A stretch of 64,000 nt of DNA from Streptomyces hilarionis (GCF_024539675.1 NZ_JAHHIT010000047.1:20856-84855), one strand, 5' to 3'; counted from the stretch's first letter, positions 1 to 11,238 are shown. Program-made: numbers and translations. Notes: generated by a model not told the origin, from the letters alone.

Positions 1-236
1 TCGACCGGGACGTAGACGCCGCCCGCGGCCAGGATGCCCAGGAGGGCGACGACGGTGGCCTCGGAGCGGTCCGTCAGGACCCCCACCGGCCCGGGGGCGG
101 GCCCCAGCTCGCGGGCCGTCGCACGGACCCGGCGGGCCAGCTCCGCGTAGGTCAGTTCACGTCCGTCGCATTCGACGGCGCACTTTTCGGGAAAGGTGCG
201 AGCCATTTCCAGAAAGGCGGGCACTATACCCACCAT
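1..236 (-). CDS. NRPS-type adenylation protein, N-terminal fragment (runs off the window)
   Basis: The minus strand reads in frame from an ATG at 236 to base 1 without a stop, giving 78 residues of a longer protein. The visible part is the start of an amino-acid adenylation (A) domain: an N-terminal helix containing FLEMARTFPEK, then DGRELTYAELARRVR, then LLGILAAGGVYVPV, the usual beginning of NRPS A domains (core A1 region). No condensation domain precedes it, so it is either a stand-alone A domain or an A-first module. It diverges from the thioesterase gene at 414 and presumably activates an amino acid for the cluster. Substrate-specificity residues lie outside the window. Confidence 0.8.
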   Translation of the reverse strand, partial: MVGIVPAFLEMARTFPEKCAVECDGRELTYAELARRVRATARELGPAPGPVGVLTDRSEATVVALLGILAAGGVYVPV

Positions 237-413
237 CAACTTATCCCTTCATTTTCCAGCATGACCATGACGCTACCACTCCAAAATCTCGGCGAGTCAA
301 GCCGATTTCGCGCGTGATCCACCCCACACGCATTTTCGCGCGTCGACGCGGTCTTGCCCGCCCCAACTACATGCGGTAGGAATTCATCCATCCACCAAGG
401 AGGTCGACAGCAC
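237..413. promoter_or_regulatory. Divergent promoter region with direct repeats
   Basis: This 177-bp gap separates the divergent NRPS and thioesterase starts and is more AT-rich than its surroundings. It holds two near-identical direct repeats, ATTTCGCGCGT at 305-315 and ATTTTCGCGCGT at 332-343, about 27 bp apart. Paired direct repeats in a divergent region are a plausible activator site, but no clear -35/-10 pair stands out. A strong Shine-Dalgarno (AAGGAGGT, 397-404) sits 9 nt before the thioesterase ATG. Confidence 0.4.
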
Positions 414-836
414 ATGACGAAACCGTTCCAGTTGCGGATCGCCGTACGGGGCTACGAACTCGACACACAGGGACACCTGAACCAGGCCGTCTATCTGCAG
501 TACTGCGAGCACCTGCGCTGGGAGAGCCTGCGCGCGGCCGGGATCTCGCAGGACAAGCTGATCGCGACGCAGATCGGGCCGGCCGTCCTGGAGAACACCA
601 TGCGTTTCCGCCACGAACTGCGCGGCGGGGACGAGGTCGACGTGACCTGCCAGTGGATCTGGGGCGAGGGAAAGACCTTCCGCGTCGAACAGGAAATCCG
701 GCGCACGGACGGCGTCCTCGCCTGTGAATTGTCGAGCGTCGCCGGACTCATCGACCTGACGCAGCGGAAATTGATTTCCCACCCGGCGGAGCATTTCGCG
801 AAGCTGGCCGACCACCCGGAGATCATGGGTCTGTGA
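414..836 (+). CDS. Hotdog-fold acyl thioesterase (4HBT/YbgC type)
   Basis: A 140-residue single-domain hotdog thioesterase. The motif YELDTQGHLNQAVYLQY (residues 14-30) matches the family pattern in which an early Asp (D17) and the following His-Asn form the active site that hydrolyses acyl-CoA or acyl-carrier thioesters. The ATG at 414 is chosen over an in-frame upstream start because AAGGAGGT lies 9 nt before it. The gene diverges from the NRPS-type gene and converges on the ADC-synthase operon, so it probably releases or edits a thioester intermediate of the cluster. It could equally be a housekeeping-type YbgC protein recruited here; substrate is unknown. Confidence 0.85.
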   Translation: MTKPFQLRIAVRGYELDTQGHLNQAVYLQYCEHLRWESLRAAGISQDKLIATQIGPAVLENTMRFRHELRGGDEVDVTCQWIWGEGKTFRVEQEIRRTDGVLACELSSVAGLIDLTQRKLISHPAEHFAKLADHPEIMGL

Positions 837-866
837 GCTTCACCGGCGCCGGCCGGAGAAGAGCGT

Positions 867-930
867 CCGAAAGCACCCGAGGAAGATTCGCCCCGCATGC
901 GGCGGCAGAATCCTCCGAGGGTGCTTTCGG
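867..930. terminator. Bidirectional terminator hairpin between convergent genes
   Basis: A perfect 12-bp inverted repeat, CCGAAAGCACCC (867-878) and GGGTGCTTTCGG (919-930), continues inward with GAGGA/TCCTC after a 3-nt bulge. It lies between the stop of the thioesterase (836) and the stop of the convergent AroQ-like gene (961), where a shared terminator is expected. Confidence 0.75.
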
Positions 931-960
931 CATTAACCACCCCGTCCGCCGCGTCGAGGG

Positions 961-3637
<2,677 letters not shown>

Positions 3638-4036
3638 GCCTGTGCCTTTCTGAACGTCGTGGTGCAACGGGCTGGTTCCGTCGGTGGTGGGGTCCTCCCG
3701 GTGTCGGGCGGGCACGGCCCAGTACGGCCGCGCGTCCGTGCGGGAAAGGGAGTCGGCGGGACCGCTCGGCGCCGTTGCCCAGCGTCCCGCCAAGGTGGCC
3801 CTGTGAGCCAAACACACGGCGAGGAGGGCCCCCAAAGCTTTTAGCTGAGGCTAAAAGCTCCGCACAGGCTCGCTCACGGACAGCGACGGCGACCGGTACC
3901 CGGGGGCGGCGGCAGGTGCGGGGGGCGACGGCGGCCCGCCCCCGCGGCCGACGGCGACCGGACGAGGCGGGGTCAGCCGGCCGCGGGGCACGCGGGGCGC
4001 GGAGTCCGCCGGGCGGGAGGGCGCGGCGGTGGCCCG
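3638..4036. other. Intergenic region upstream of the pabAB operon
   Basis: About 400 bp lie between the winged-helix regulator gene and the 88-aa gene, both on the minus strand. It must hold the promoter of the 88-aa/pabAB/aroQ operon and contains the perfect palindrome listed at 3836-3859. The part next to the regulator stop (3880-4036) is very GC-rich with no gene that I can support. Confidence 0.5.
3836..3859. promoter_or_regulatory. Perfect AT-rich palindrome, candidate operator
   Basis: Two perfect 10-bp arms, AGCTTTTAGC (3836-3845) and GCTAAAAGCT (3850-3859), flank a 4-nt spacer. This AT-rich dyad stands out in GC-rich DNA. It lies about 200 bp before the 88-aa/pabAB operon start and 177 bp after the stop of the winged-helix regulator. 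A dimeric ArsR-like protein would bind such a site. A terminator for the regulator gene is the alternative, but there is no U-run after it. Confidence 0.55.
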
Positions 4037-5074
4037 TCAGAAGGTGCGGCCGGCGGAGTGCTCGGCGCCGCGGACGAGCGCTTCGCCCGTCTCCGTGAGG
4101 GCGTGCACGACCCGCTGCCCCGTCCGCTGGCTGGTGACCAGGTCGCAGCCCCGGAGCACCGAGACGTGCTGGCTGATGGCGCCGGGGGTGACGTCGACCT
4201 TGGCGGCCAGCTCGCCGGTGGAGGAGGGCGTGAGCAGGGCTTCGAGGACCGCGGCGCGCACCCCGCCGAGCAACGCCCTCAGCGGGCTGGGGCGTTCCTC
4301 CCCGTGGTGGCGCCAGATGTCGGCGACGGCGGGCCGCGGGTACACGATCATCGCCTGGAGCGGCGGCAGCATGGTGAGCACCTCGGGGCCGCAGAAGACG
4401 CTCGGCACCAGGACGATGCCCTGGCCGTCGAGGTTCTTCTCGAAGACGTAGCTGCTGCGCACGACGAGACGGTCGTCCTGCCAGCCGATGCGCTCGTTGA
4501 GCGTGGAGAAGACGGACGCCGCGCCGGAGTTCTCCATCACCCGCATCCGGGAGCGCACGTCGGAGACGAGCCCGGCGTGCAGCTTGTGCCAGGACGGTTC
4601 GAGGGCCACCCGCCAGTAGGCGCGCAGCCGTTGGGTGATCTGCTGGACGGCCTTCTCGGGTTCGTCGAGCATCTGCCGGTGCAGCGGCGCCGTCTCGCGG
4701 CGCCAGGCGAGCGGCGTCCCGGTGTCCCCCACCATCCAGGCCAGTTCGTCCACGAAGTGGGAGAGCCGGGTGGCGCGCACCGCTTCCAGTTCGTTCTCGA
4801 AGCTGGAGGGCGTGCCGGTGGGCGGCGGCGTGAGGAAGTCGGGCACGTATCCGGTGGGCGGGATCACGGCTCGCAGCGGCCGGAGGTCCAGGCCCTTCAG
4901 CCGGTGCAGGACGTCGTCCACCCACGGCTGGTGCTGCCTTCGGCGCTCGGGAGACGCCAGCATGCGAAAGCTGTAAACGGTTTCCCCGAGCGGAGACATG
5001 GAAAATCGAACTTTCGCGACGTCATCGGCGGTCGCACTGTAGCTGATCAACGTTCCCCCGTTTCTCTGCTGCAC
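4037..5074 (-). CDS. ArsR-like winged-helix transcriptional regulator with large N-terminal domain
   Basis: A 345-residue protein. Residues 1 to about 180 resemble the uncharacterised domain (DUF5937-like) often found in front of actinobacterial ArsR-type regulators. The C-terminal part (about 255-340) is a winged helix-turn-helix: LRALLGGVRAAVLEALL, then VTPGAISQHVSVLRG as the recognition helix, then the wing. The GTG at 5074 is preceded by AGAGGAG, which favours it over the in-frame TTG at 5050. It lies directly before the minus-strand ADC-synthase operon and is the only obvious regulator in the visible cluster, so it probably controls it, perhaps through the palindrome at 3836. The ligand is unknown. 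Confidence 0.8.
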   Translation of the reverse strand: MQQRNGGTLISYSATADDVAKVRFSMSPLGETVYSFRMLASPERRRQHQPWVDDVLHRLKGLDLRPLRAVIPPTGYVPDFLTPPPTGTPSSFENELEAVRATRLSHFVDELAWMVGDTGTPLAWRRETAPLHRQMLDEPEKAVQQITQRLRAYWRVALEPSWHKLHAGLVSDVRSRMRVMENSGAASVFSTLNERIGWQDDRLVVRSSYVFEKNLDGQGIVLVPSVFCGPEVLTMLPPLQAMIVYPRPAVADIWRHHGEERPSPLRALLGGVRAAVLEALLTPSSTGELAAKVDVTPGAISQHVSVLRGCDLVTSQRTGQRVVHALTETGEALVRGAEHSAGRTF

Positions 5075-5392
5075 CTGCTCCTCTCACGGTAGGCCGGTGA
5101 AGGCGCCGTTGTGCAACGCAATCCGGACCCGGATCCGGGCTGCCGGGCGAACACGCCGGCAACGGAAGAAGTCCCACCGGTGACGAATGCGGCCGTGCAC
5201 CCCGCCGGTCGCGGCGGAGATGCACGGCCTTGACGAGGTTCGACACGACTTCACCCCGGGGGATTCCGAACAAGTCAAGCGGTATTCCGGTCAGGCGACG
5301 GCCGAAGCCACACCCGGGGAATTCGGCCATAAACATGTCCGGAAACCGCCCCCCGGTCCGAACCGGCAGGGGGCGGGGCGGCCGCGCCCGGC
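5075..5392. other. Intergenic region, regulator upstream side
   Basis: This 318-bp stretch separates the stop of the GNAT gene from the start of the regulator, both on the minus strand. It should contain the regulator promoter. I see no convincing gene, hairpin or repeat; the base composition is less extreme between 5220 and 5350. Confidence 0.4.
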
Positions 5393-5962
5393 CTAGTCGG
5401 TCCCGGCGGGGGCGACCTCGCGGGCGAGGACCGCGTACACGTACTCGCTGCCCCAGCCGCGGTCGTCGCGGTCGTTCTCGATCAGATGGGCCTCACGACG
5501 CATCGACAGCCGCTCGCAGATCCGCTCGGAGGCGGTGTTGTCGGCGTCGATGCGGGCGAACAGCCGGTGCACCTCGAGCTGTTGAAAGGCCAGGTCACGC
5601 AGGGCGAGCGACGCCTCCGTGGCATAGCCCCGGCCCCCGTGGTCGGGGTGGAAGACCCACCCGATCTCGGCCTGCCGGGCGTAGGCGCTCGACAGCGTCA
5701 CCTGCACCTCGCCGATCACCCCCGGGGTGTCGCGGCGGCACACCGCGAGGGTCAGGTTGTCGCCGTCCTCCTTCCAGTGCGTGCCCTGCCCGATGCGCTC
5801 GATGACCTCGGCGCAGCGCGCGCGATCGCGCGGCGGCCGGTAGAGGAACCGGGCGACTTCGGGCAGCCCCTGATATGCGTGCATGTCGTCGAGGTCGTCC
5901 GCCGTGAACAGACGCAGCACCAACCGATCGGTCGTCACCGGCTGGGAAATCGCGAAATTCAT
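5393..5962 (-). CDS. GNAT-family N-acetyltransferase (RimJ/RimL type)
   Basis: A 189-residue acetyltransferase of the ribosomal-protein/small-molecule type. It starts TDRLVLRLFTADDLDDM, has the EIGWVFHPDHGGRGYATEA segment that carries the acetyl-CoA-binding loop (GGRGYA), and NTASERICERLSMRREA near the end. The ATG at 5962 is preferred to an upstream in-frame ATG at 5983 because GGGAAG precedes it. It transfers acetyl from acetyl-CoA to an amine. An aryl-amine pathway could use it for self-protection or tailoring, but it has its own transcription unit and may be unrelated to the cluster. Confidence 0.85.
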   Translation of the reverse strand: MNFAISQPVTTDRLVLRLFTADDLDDMHAYQGLPEVARFLYRPPRDRARCAEVIERIGQGTHWKEDGDNLTLAVCRRDTPGVIGEVQVTLSSAYARQAEIGWVFHPDHGGRGYATEASLALRDLAFQQLEVHRLFARIDADNTASERICERLSMRREAHLIENDRDDRGWGSEYVYAVLAREVAPAGTD

Positions 5963-6412
5963 GGGTCCCGCTTCCCTATTCATAGGATTGACACCCCATC
6001 ATGCGCAACTTAGACTCCACGGCGCTACCTGGCCAGTGGCATCTGCAACGGGGGAACGTGAAGCGATGCGGCGAAGTGCACAGTCCTGGGCCCATGTCGG
6101 TGGATCTTCGGACTGGACCTCCACCCCATTTCTCGCCCCGTTCCGGAAGCGGCCGCCTCACGCGGCCGAAAGCGGACGCATAGGCGGCGTGGCAGTACCC
6201 ACGCCCCCGCGAGACCGCGAAGCGGCCCGCCCTTCATACCGTGCGCCACGCCCCTGTGGCAGGCGTGCGCGCGGTGGCACCACGTGACTCCGGACAGCGC
6301 GGTCCGAGCGACCGTCTGACGCCCGTCCGGGCACGACGACATCCCCACCTTTTCTCACGGCCGGAGCACGCGCCGAGCGGCGCCCCCGTGCCCGTAGATC
6401 ACGAGGAGAACC
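5963..6412. other. Divergent intergenic region, leader of the nine-gene operon
   Basis: A 450-bp region lies between the divergent GNAT gene and the FAD-oxidoreductase operon. It contains the promoter candidate at 5988-6016 and then about 400 bp of GC-rich leader without a supported gene. A good ribosome site (GAGGAGAA) precedes the ATG at 6413. The leader is long enough to hold a second promoter or a regulatory RNA, but no structure is convincing. Confidence 0.4.
5988..6016 (+). promoter_or_regulatory. Candidate HrdB-type promoter for the nine-gene operon
   Basis: TTGACA at 5988-5993 and TAGACT at 6011-6016 are separated by 17 bp, a close match to the vegetative sigma-factor consensus. The site points towards the operon that starts at 6413, which would give a leader of roughly 390 nt. 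Confidence 0.45.
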
Positions 6413-7849
6413 ATGTACGCAGGGCCACAGCAGACTGCCGTCGTCGTCGGCAACGGAGCGGTGGGCGCCTCCATCGCCTACGAGTTGAGCAGCCGCGGCT
6501 TCCAGGTCACGCGCGTCGGCCGGGAGAACCGGCCCTACGCCGCCTCGCTCGCCGCCGGCGCGATGCTCGGCTGCTTCGGTGAGGTCACCACGTCGCTGCT
6601 GGCCAGCGACCACGGCCGGGCCAAGCTCGACATGGACCACCGGGCCCGCCGCTACTGGGCCGAGTGGGACGAGCGCCTCAGCCAGGACTCGGGCGACTCC
6701 CGCACCCTCTTCAGCGCCGACGGCACGTTCGTCCTCCTCAACACGATGGGATCGGCCGCGGTCGACTCCGGCAACTTCCGCGCCATCGAGGCGACTTTGC
6801 AGGAGTACAAGGAGCCGTACGAGACGGCCGACCCCGAGGACCTGGACTGGCTGGCCCCGAACGACCTCTCGCGTTCGCTGCGCGGCATGTACATCCCGGG
6901 CGAACACGCGGTGGACTCCCACCGGTTGCTGGTCAAGCTGGACCAGGCGCTGGTGAAGTCCGGCGGCCGGGTGGTCGACGCCGAGGCGCTGCGGGTACGC
7001 GTGACGAACGGCCGCGCGACCGGCGTCGAGCTGGCGAACGGGGAGATCCTGCCCGCCGACCACGTCGTGGTGGCCGCCGGCGCCCGGTCCCTGACGCTGC
7101 TGGACGAGGTGGCCGAGGCGCGCGCCCAGATGCCGCCCATGGTCAGCGGGTACGGCGTCTCGGTGCTGGTCGAGACCGAGGACCGCGCGCTGCCCTCGTC
7201 CGTGGTGCGCACCCCCAACCGGGCCTTCGCCTGCGGTCTGCACGCCGTGCCCCGCGCCGACGGCGTGCTCTACCTCGGGGCCACCAACATCATCTCCGAG
7301 CAGCCCCGCCGCTTCGCCGCCGTCGGCGACCTGCAGTTCCTGCTCGGCTGCGCCGTGGACCAACTGCACACCAACCTCTCCGAGTCGTCGCTGCTGTCCG
7401 TGCAGGTCGGCAACCGGCCGGTGCCCGCCGACGGCTTCCCGCTGGTGGGCAACGCCGGCGCGGAGGGGCTGTGGCTGGCCACCGGCACGTATCGCGACGG
7501 ACTGCACCAGTCCCCGCTGCTGGCCCGGCACATCGCCACCCTCGTCGAGGGCGGCACGAGCGAGTACGACTTCCTGTCGTCCTTCTCGCCGGTGCGCGCC
7601 CCGCTGGCCGGCGGGACCCGCGAGCAGGTCGTCACCACGGCGGTCGAGCACATGATGGCCACCGGCTACGAGTACAAGTGGAACGTCACGCCGGAATGGC
7701 CGCCGCGCATCGAGCGTCATCTGCGCCGGTTCTACGGTTCCCTGGTGGAGGAGCTGCACCCGTCGTTCACGCCCCCGGCCGAACTGGTCGCCGCGATGAC
7801 CGACGGCATCCGCGCCTCCCTCACCCGGTACTACGCGGCGTGGTCGTGA
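6413..7849 (+). CDS. FAD-dependent oxidoreductase (DadA/glycine-oxidase-like)
   Basis: A 478-residue flavoprotein. The N-terminal Rossmann motif is VVVGNGAVGASIAYEL (from residue 10), and the C-terminal half shows the GNRPVPADGFPLVG and ATGTYRDGLHQSPLLA segments that close the FAD site in D-amino-acid/glycine oxidase-like enzymes. These oxidise amines or amino acids to imines using oxygen. It is first in a nine-gene coupled operon; its TGA overlaps the next ATG (ATGA). In the cluster it could oxidise an alpha-amino acid or amine made from the ADC branch. An oxidoreductase with another substrate (for example a dihydroaromatic ring) remains possible. Confidence 0.85.
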   Translation: MYAGPQQTAVVVGNGAVGASIAYELSSRGFQVTRVGRENRPYAASLAAGAMLGCFGEVTTSLLASDHGRAKLDMDHRARRYWAEWDERLSQDSGDSRTLFSADGTFVLLNTMGSAAVDSGNFRAIEATLQEYKEPYETADPEDLDWLAPNDLSRSLRGMYIPGEHAVDSHRLLVKLDQALVKSGGRVVDAEALRVRVTNGRATGVELANGEILPADHVVVAAGARSLTLLDEVAEARAQMPPMVSGYGVSVLVETEDRALPSSVVRTPNRAFACGLHAVPRADGVLYLGATNIISEQPRRFAAVGDLQFLLGCAVDQLHTNLSESSLLSVQVGNRPVPADGFPLVGNAGAEGLWLATGTYRDGLHQSPLLARHIATLVEGGTSEYDFLSSFSPVRAPLAGGTREQVVTTAVEHMMATGYEYKWNVTPEWPPRIERHLRRFYGSLVEELHPSFTPPAELVAAMTDGIRASLTRYYAAWS

Positions 7850-8697
7850 TGACGACCGCACAGGGCATCCGGTCCGTGCAGGACGCGGCCCGCGCCCGGC
7901 TGGCCGAGGCGGGCGTGTGGGACGTCGAGGGCGACCTCGCCGCCCTGCGGGAGCGCTTCCTCACCGCGGGGAGCGCGGCGGCGGTGGCCCGCTTCGAGGC
8001 CGCCGTGGCCGAGCGCTGCCGGCGCATCCCGCTCGGGCACATCATCGGCTCGGTCGACTTCGACGGCCTCGAACTCGTCGTCGGAAGCGGCGTGTTCGTG
8101 CCCCGTCACGAGAGCACCGCGCTGGTCGCGTGGGCGGCCGACCACGAGACCCTGCCGCACGGCGGCGTCGCCCTCGACCTGTGCTCGGGCGTCGGGGCCC
8201 TCGGCCTCGCCCTGTCACGGCGGCGCCCCGACGCGGAGGTGACGTGCGTCGAGCGGGACGACACCTGCGTGCAGTACCTGCGGCGCAACGCGGCACGCCA
8301 CGAGGCGGTCCTGGGCCCGGTCGCCGTGCTCGCCGCCGACCTGACGGAGCCGGGCTGCCTCGACGCGTTCGACGGGCGGACCGACCTGGTGGTCGCGAAC
8401 CCTCCGTACGTCTCCCCCGACGTGCGCCTGCTGCCCGAGTGGTCCGAGCACCAGCCGCGGGCGGCCGTCTACAGCGGCGCCGACGGACTCGACCTCATCC
8501 GCCGGATCGCCGTCCTGGCCGCCGCCGCGCTGCGTCCCGGCGGGCGGCTGGCGCTCGAACACGACCGGGCGCAGCCCGAGCAGGTGCGCGCGCTCCTGCT
8601 CGACGACGCCTTCGACGACGTCACCACCTTCGTCGACACCGCCGGAGAACCGAGGATCACGGTCGCCCGCCGTGCCGACCAGGAGGGAACCTCGTGA
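7849..8697 (+). CDS. PrmC/HemK-like SAM-dependent methyltransferase
   Basis: A 282-residue methyltransferase with PrmC architecture: an N-terminal helical part, then RIPLGHIIGSVDFDGLELVV and FVPRHESTALV, the SAM site LDLCSGVGALGLALS, and the catalytic VVANPPYVSP. The NPPY motif is typical of enzymes that methylate a planar nitrogen (glutamine amide in PrmC). The housekeeping prmC is normally beside prfA, which is absent, so this copy probably serves the pathway. Methylation of an aniline, amide or amine nitrogen is the likely chemistry; PapM of pristinamycin synthesis N-methylates p-aminophenylalanine and is a functional precedent. The start overlaps the previous stop by 1 bp and its stop overlaps the next GTG. 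Confidence 0.82.
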   Translation: MTTAQGIRSVQDAARARLAEAGVWDVEGDLAALRERFLTAGSAAAVARFEAAVAERCRRIPLGHIIGSVDFDGLELVVGSGVFVPRHESTALVAWAADHETLPHGGVALDLCSGVGALGLALSRRRPDAEVTCVERDDTCVQYLRRNAARHEAVLGPVAVLAADLTEPGCLDAFDGRTDLVVANPPYVSPDVRLLPEWSEHQPRAAVYSGADGLDLIRRIAVLAAAALRPGGRLALEHDRAQPEQVRALLLDDAFDDVTTFVDTAGEPRITVARRADQEGTS

Positions 8698-9956
8698 GCG
8701 CCCCGACATCGCAGAACTGGCTGACCACCCGCAGGGACCGCACCTCCTCGGCGCTGGACCTGTGCTTCGCCGAAGGGCTGACCGGACACACCGTGGTCTC
8801 CCGCGACCGCAAACGGGTCACCCTCCAGGACGGCACCACCGCGACGGAGTTCGTCTCCTGCTCCTACCTGGGGCTGGAGTCGCACCCCGCGCTGGCGCAG
8901 GCCGTGGTCGAGGCCGTCGGCCGCTTCGGCGTGCACCTGTCGTCCTCGCGCAACCGGATGCGGCCGTCCTACCTGCCCGAGCTGGAGGAACTGCTGGGCC
9001 GCGTCTACCCGGGCGCCACCCCCTGCGTGTTCACCTCCACCAGCAACGTGCACCTCGGGGTGCTGCCGCTGCTGGCGTCGGGGTCGCTGCCCAGCTACCC
9101 CGTGCAGGGCGGGCCGCATCTGTTCGTCGACCGCACCGCGCACGCCTCGATGCAGGTGCTGCGCGGCATCTTCGAGCAGTTCGGCCCGGTCGACCGGTTC
9201 CGGTCCGACGACCCCGCCTCGGTGGAGGAGTCGTTGCGGCGGGCGGCCGGGGCGGGACGCACGCCGGTCCTGCTGGTGGACGGGGTCGGATCGATGAACG
9301 GCCTGGTGCCCGTCCAGGACCTCGCGCGGCGCACGGCGTCCGCCGGCGGGTACCTCTACGTCGACGACGCCCACGGCATCTCCATCGACGGCGCCGACGG
9401 CTGCGGTTACGCCTTCGACGCGCTCGGCGGCAAACTCCCCCACCACGTCGTCCTGGCCGGCTCGCTGTCCAAGGGCTTCGGCGGTTCGGGGGGCTTCCTG
9501 CTCGTGGCGTCCGCCGAGGACGTCGCCGTCGTCAGGAAGCTCGCCAACCCGCTGGTCTTCGGGCACTCGGTGATGGTGCCGATGATGGCGGCCAACGTCG
9601 CGGCGGCCCGCATCCACCTCTCCCCCGAGATCACCGTGCTCCAGCGGGGGCTGTGGGCGAACGCGGCCCGGCTCGACGAACTGACCGGCAACAAGCTGTC
9701 CAACGCCGGTCTGCGCACACCGGTGCGCGGCGCGGTGTTCGAGACCGAGGAGGAGGGGCTGCGCGCCGTACGGCGGCTCAAGGAACGCGGAGTGATCATG
9801 CTTCCCGCGTTCTACCCCACGGTGGCGCAGGGCCGGTCCCTGCTGCGGTTCGCCCTGTCCGCACTGCACGGTGAGGAGGATCTGACCCTTCTCGCCGACA
9901 CGCTCGAGGAGAGCGGGCACTACGGAAGCGGTCAGGAGTCCGACGCCCGTGACTGA
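8694..9956 (+). CDS. PLP-dependent alpha-oxoamine synthase (BioF/ALAS/KBL-like)
   Basis: A 420-residue fold-type I PLP enzyme of the alpha-oxoamine synthase family. VDDAHGISIDG (223-233) carries the PLP-binding Asp/His, and AGSLSKGFGGSGG carries the Schiff-base lysine (K260); HAS at 150-152 is also conserved. Such enzymes condense an amino acid with an acyl-CoA or acyl carrier and lose CO2, giving an alpha-aminoketone. Length and motifs look intact. It starts with GTG overlapping the methyltransferase stop. The biotin genes bioA, bioB and bioD are absent, so it is probably a pathway enzyme rather than BioF. The acyl donor and amino acid are unknown; the neighbouring AMP ligase may supply the activated acyl group. 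Confidence 0.85.
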   Translation: MSAPTSQNWLTTRRDRTSSALDLCFAEGLTGHTVVSRDRKRVTLQDGTTATEFVSCSYLGLESHPALAQAVVEAVGRFGVHLSSSRNRMRPSYLPELEELLGRVYPGATPCVFTSTSNVHLGVLPLLASGSLPSYPVQGGPHLFVDRTAHASMQVLRGIFEQFGPVDRFRSDDPASVEESLRRAAGAGRTPVLLVDGVGSMNGLVPVQDLARRTASAGGYLYVDDAHGISIDGADGCGYAFDALGGKLPHHVVLAGSLSKGFGGSGGFLLVASAEDVAVVRKLANPLVFGHSVMVPMMAANVAAARIHLSPEITVLQRGLWANAARLDELTGNKLSNAGLRTPVRGAVFETEEEGLRAVRRLKERGVIMLPAFYPTVAQGRSLLRFALSALHGEEDLTLLADTLEESGHYGSGQESDARD

Positions 9957-11238
9957 GCAATCCACCTCGCCGGCCGCGGCGCGGGACCCGAAGCCGCCCG
10001 GCCCGGCGCTGGGGCCGCTGGTGCGCCCCCTCGCCGTGTCGCACTTCGTCACCTACTTCGGCGACGGGCTGTTCTACGTCTGCGCGGCGCTGTACTTCAC
10101 CCGGGTGGTCGGACTGGAACCGGTCACCTACGGCGCCGCGCTCACCGCGTCCTGGCTGCTGGCCATGGTGCTCAGCGTGCCGGTCGGTCATCTCGCCGAC
10201 CGGTTCGAGGCCCGCACCGTCGCCGTCTCCCTGCTCGCGGTGGCCGGACTGTCCATCTGCCTGTACCTGGCGACCTCCAACGTGCCGCTGTTCTTCGTGG
10301 GGGCCTGTCTGCTGGCGGTCTCCACCCAGGGCACCATGTCCGCCCGCTCCGCCCTGATCGCCCGCTCGTTCCCGCCCGACCGGGTCACCCGGGTGCGGGC
10401 GGTGCTGATCGCGACCGCCAACGCCGGTCTGGCGGTCGGGGCGGCACTGGGCGCCCTGGTCATCGCCGTGGACACCGACGGCGCCTACCGGCTGGCGTTC
10501 GCCCTGGACGGGCTGTCGTTCTTCCTCGCCGCGGCGCTGCTGCTCAAGGTGCCGCGGACGCTGCGCACGGCGGTCGCCTCCCCCGCGGACGGCGACGCGG
10601 CCGCCGAGGCCGGGGGCTCGCCCCTGGGGGTGTTCCGCGACCGCGGCTACGCCGCCGTCAGCCTCGTCAACCTGGTCCTGATGCTGCACGTGCCGTTGAT
10701 CGACGTGGCGCTGCCGCTGTGGATCGTCCGGCAGACGCACGCGCCGGAGTGGAGCATCGCCGCCGTCTTCATGATCAACACGGGCCTGGTGGTGGCCCTC
10801 CAGTACCGGACCGCCAAGACGGTGACCAGCGTCGACGCGGGGGTGCGCAGTCTGCGCGTCGGCGGGGTGCTGCTGTTCACCGGCATGGCGCTGTACTCGC
10901 TGTCCGGGCTGCCCTCCTCGCCCTGGGCGGCGGGCGGGGTGCTCGTGCTGGCGGTCACGGTCCTCACCTTCGGCGAGATCCGGCAGATCTCCAGCATGAA
11001 CGAGATCAGCTTCCGGCTGGTGGCGGACGGCCGGTACGGGGAGTACCAGGGCTTCTTCGGCATCGGCTCGACGATCGCCGAGGCGGTCGGCCCGCTCGCC
11101 CTCACCTGGCTCCTGCTCTCCCACGGCTCCTGGGGCTGGCTGGCCCTCGGCGCCCTGTTCCTCGGCGCGTCCTTCGCCATGAAGTACTGCGTCGCCCTGG
11201 CCCGCCGCTCTCCGCTCGTGAGGGAGAACGCCTCGTGA
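9949..11238 (+). CDS. MFS-family transporter, probable product exporter
   Basis: A 429-residue integral membrane protein with about 12 hydrophobic segments and the MFS loop 2-3 motif (SVPVGHLADRFEARTVAV). It begins with GTG, 8 bp inside the oxoamine-synthase gene, and its stop overlaps the ATP-grasp gene, so it is translationally coupled to enzymes on both sides. Drug/proton antiport of the finished product is the natural role and would also give self-resistance. The family does not allow the substrate to be named. Confidence 0.88.
   Translation: MTEQSTSPAAARDPKPPGPALGPLVRPLAVSHFVTYFGDGLFYVCAALYFTRVVGLEPVTYGAALTASWLLAMVLSVPVGHLADRFEARTVAVSLLAVAGLSICLYLATSNVPLFFVGACLLAVSTQGTMSARSALIARSFPPDRVTRVRAVLIATANAGLAVGAALGALVIAVDTDGAYRLAFALDGLSFFLAAALLLKVPRTLRTAVASPADGDAAAEAGGSPLGVFRDRGYAAVSLVNLVLMLHVPLIDVALPLWIVRQTHAPEWSIAAVFMINTGLVVALQYRTAKTVTSVDAGVRSLRVGGVLLFTGMALYSLSGLPSSPWAAGGVLVLAVTVLTFGEIRQISSMNEISFRLVADGRYGEYQGFFGIGSTIAEAVGPLALTWLLLSHGSWGWLALGALFLGASFAMKYCVALARRSPLVRENAS

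Noticed and set aside
8694..9956. Calling the oxoamine synthase bioF
   Set aside because: No other biotin gene is nearby and the gene is locked into the ADC-derived operon, so the symbol would mislead.
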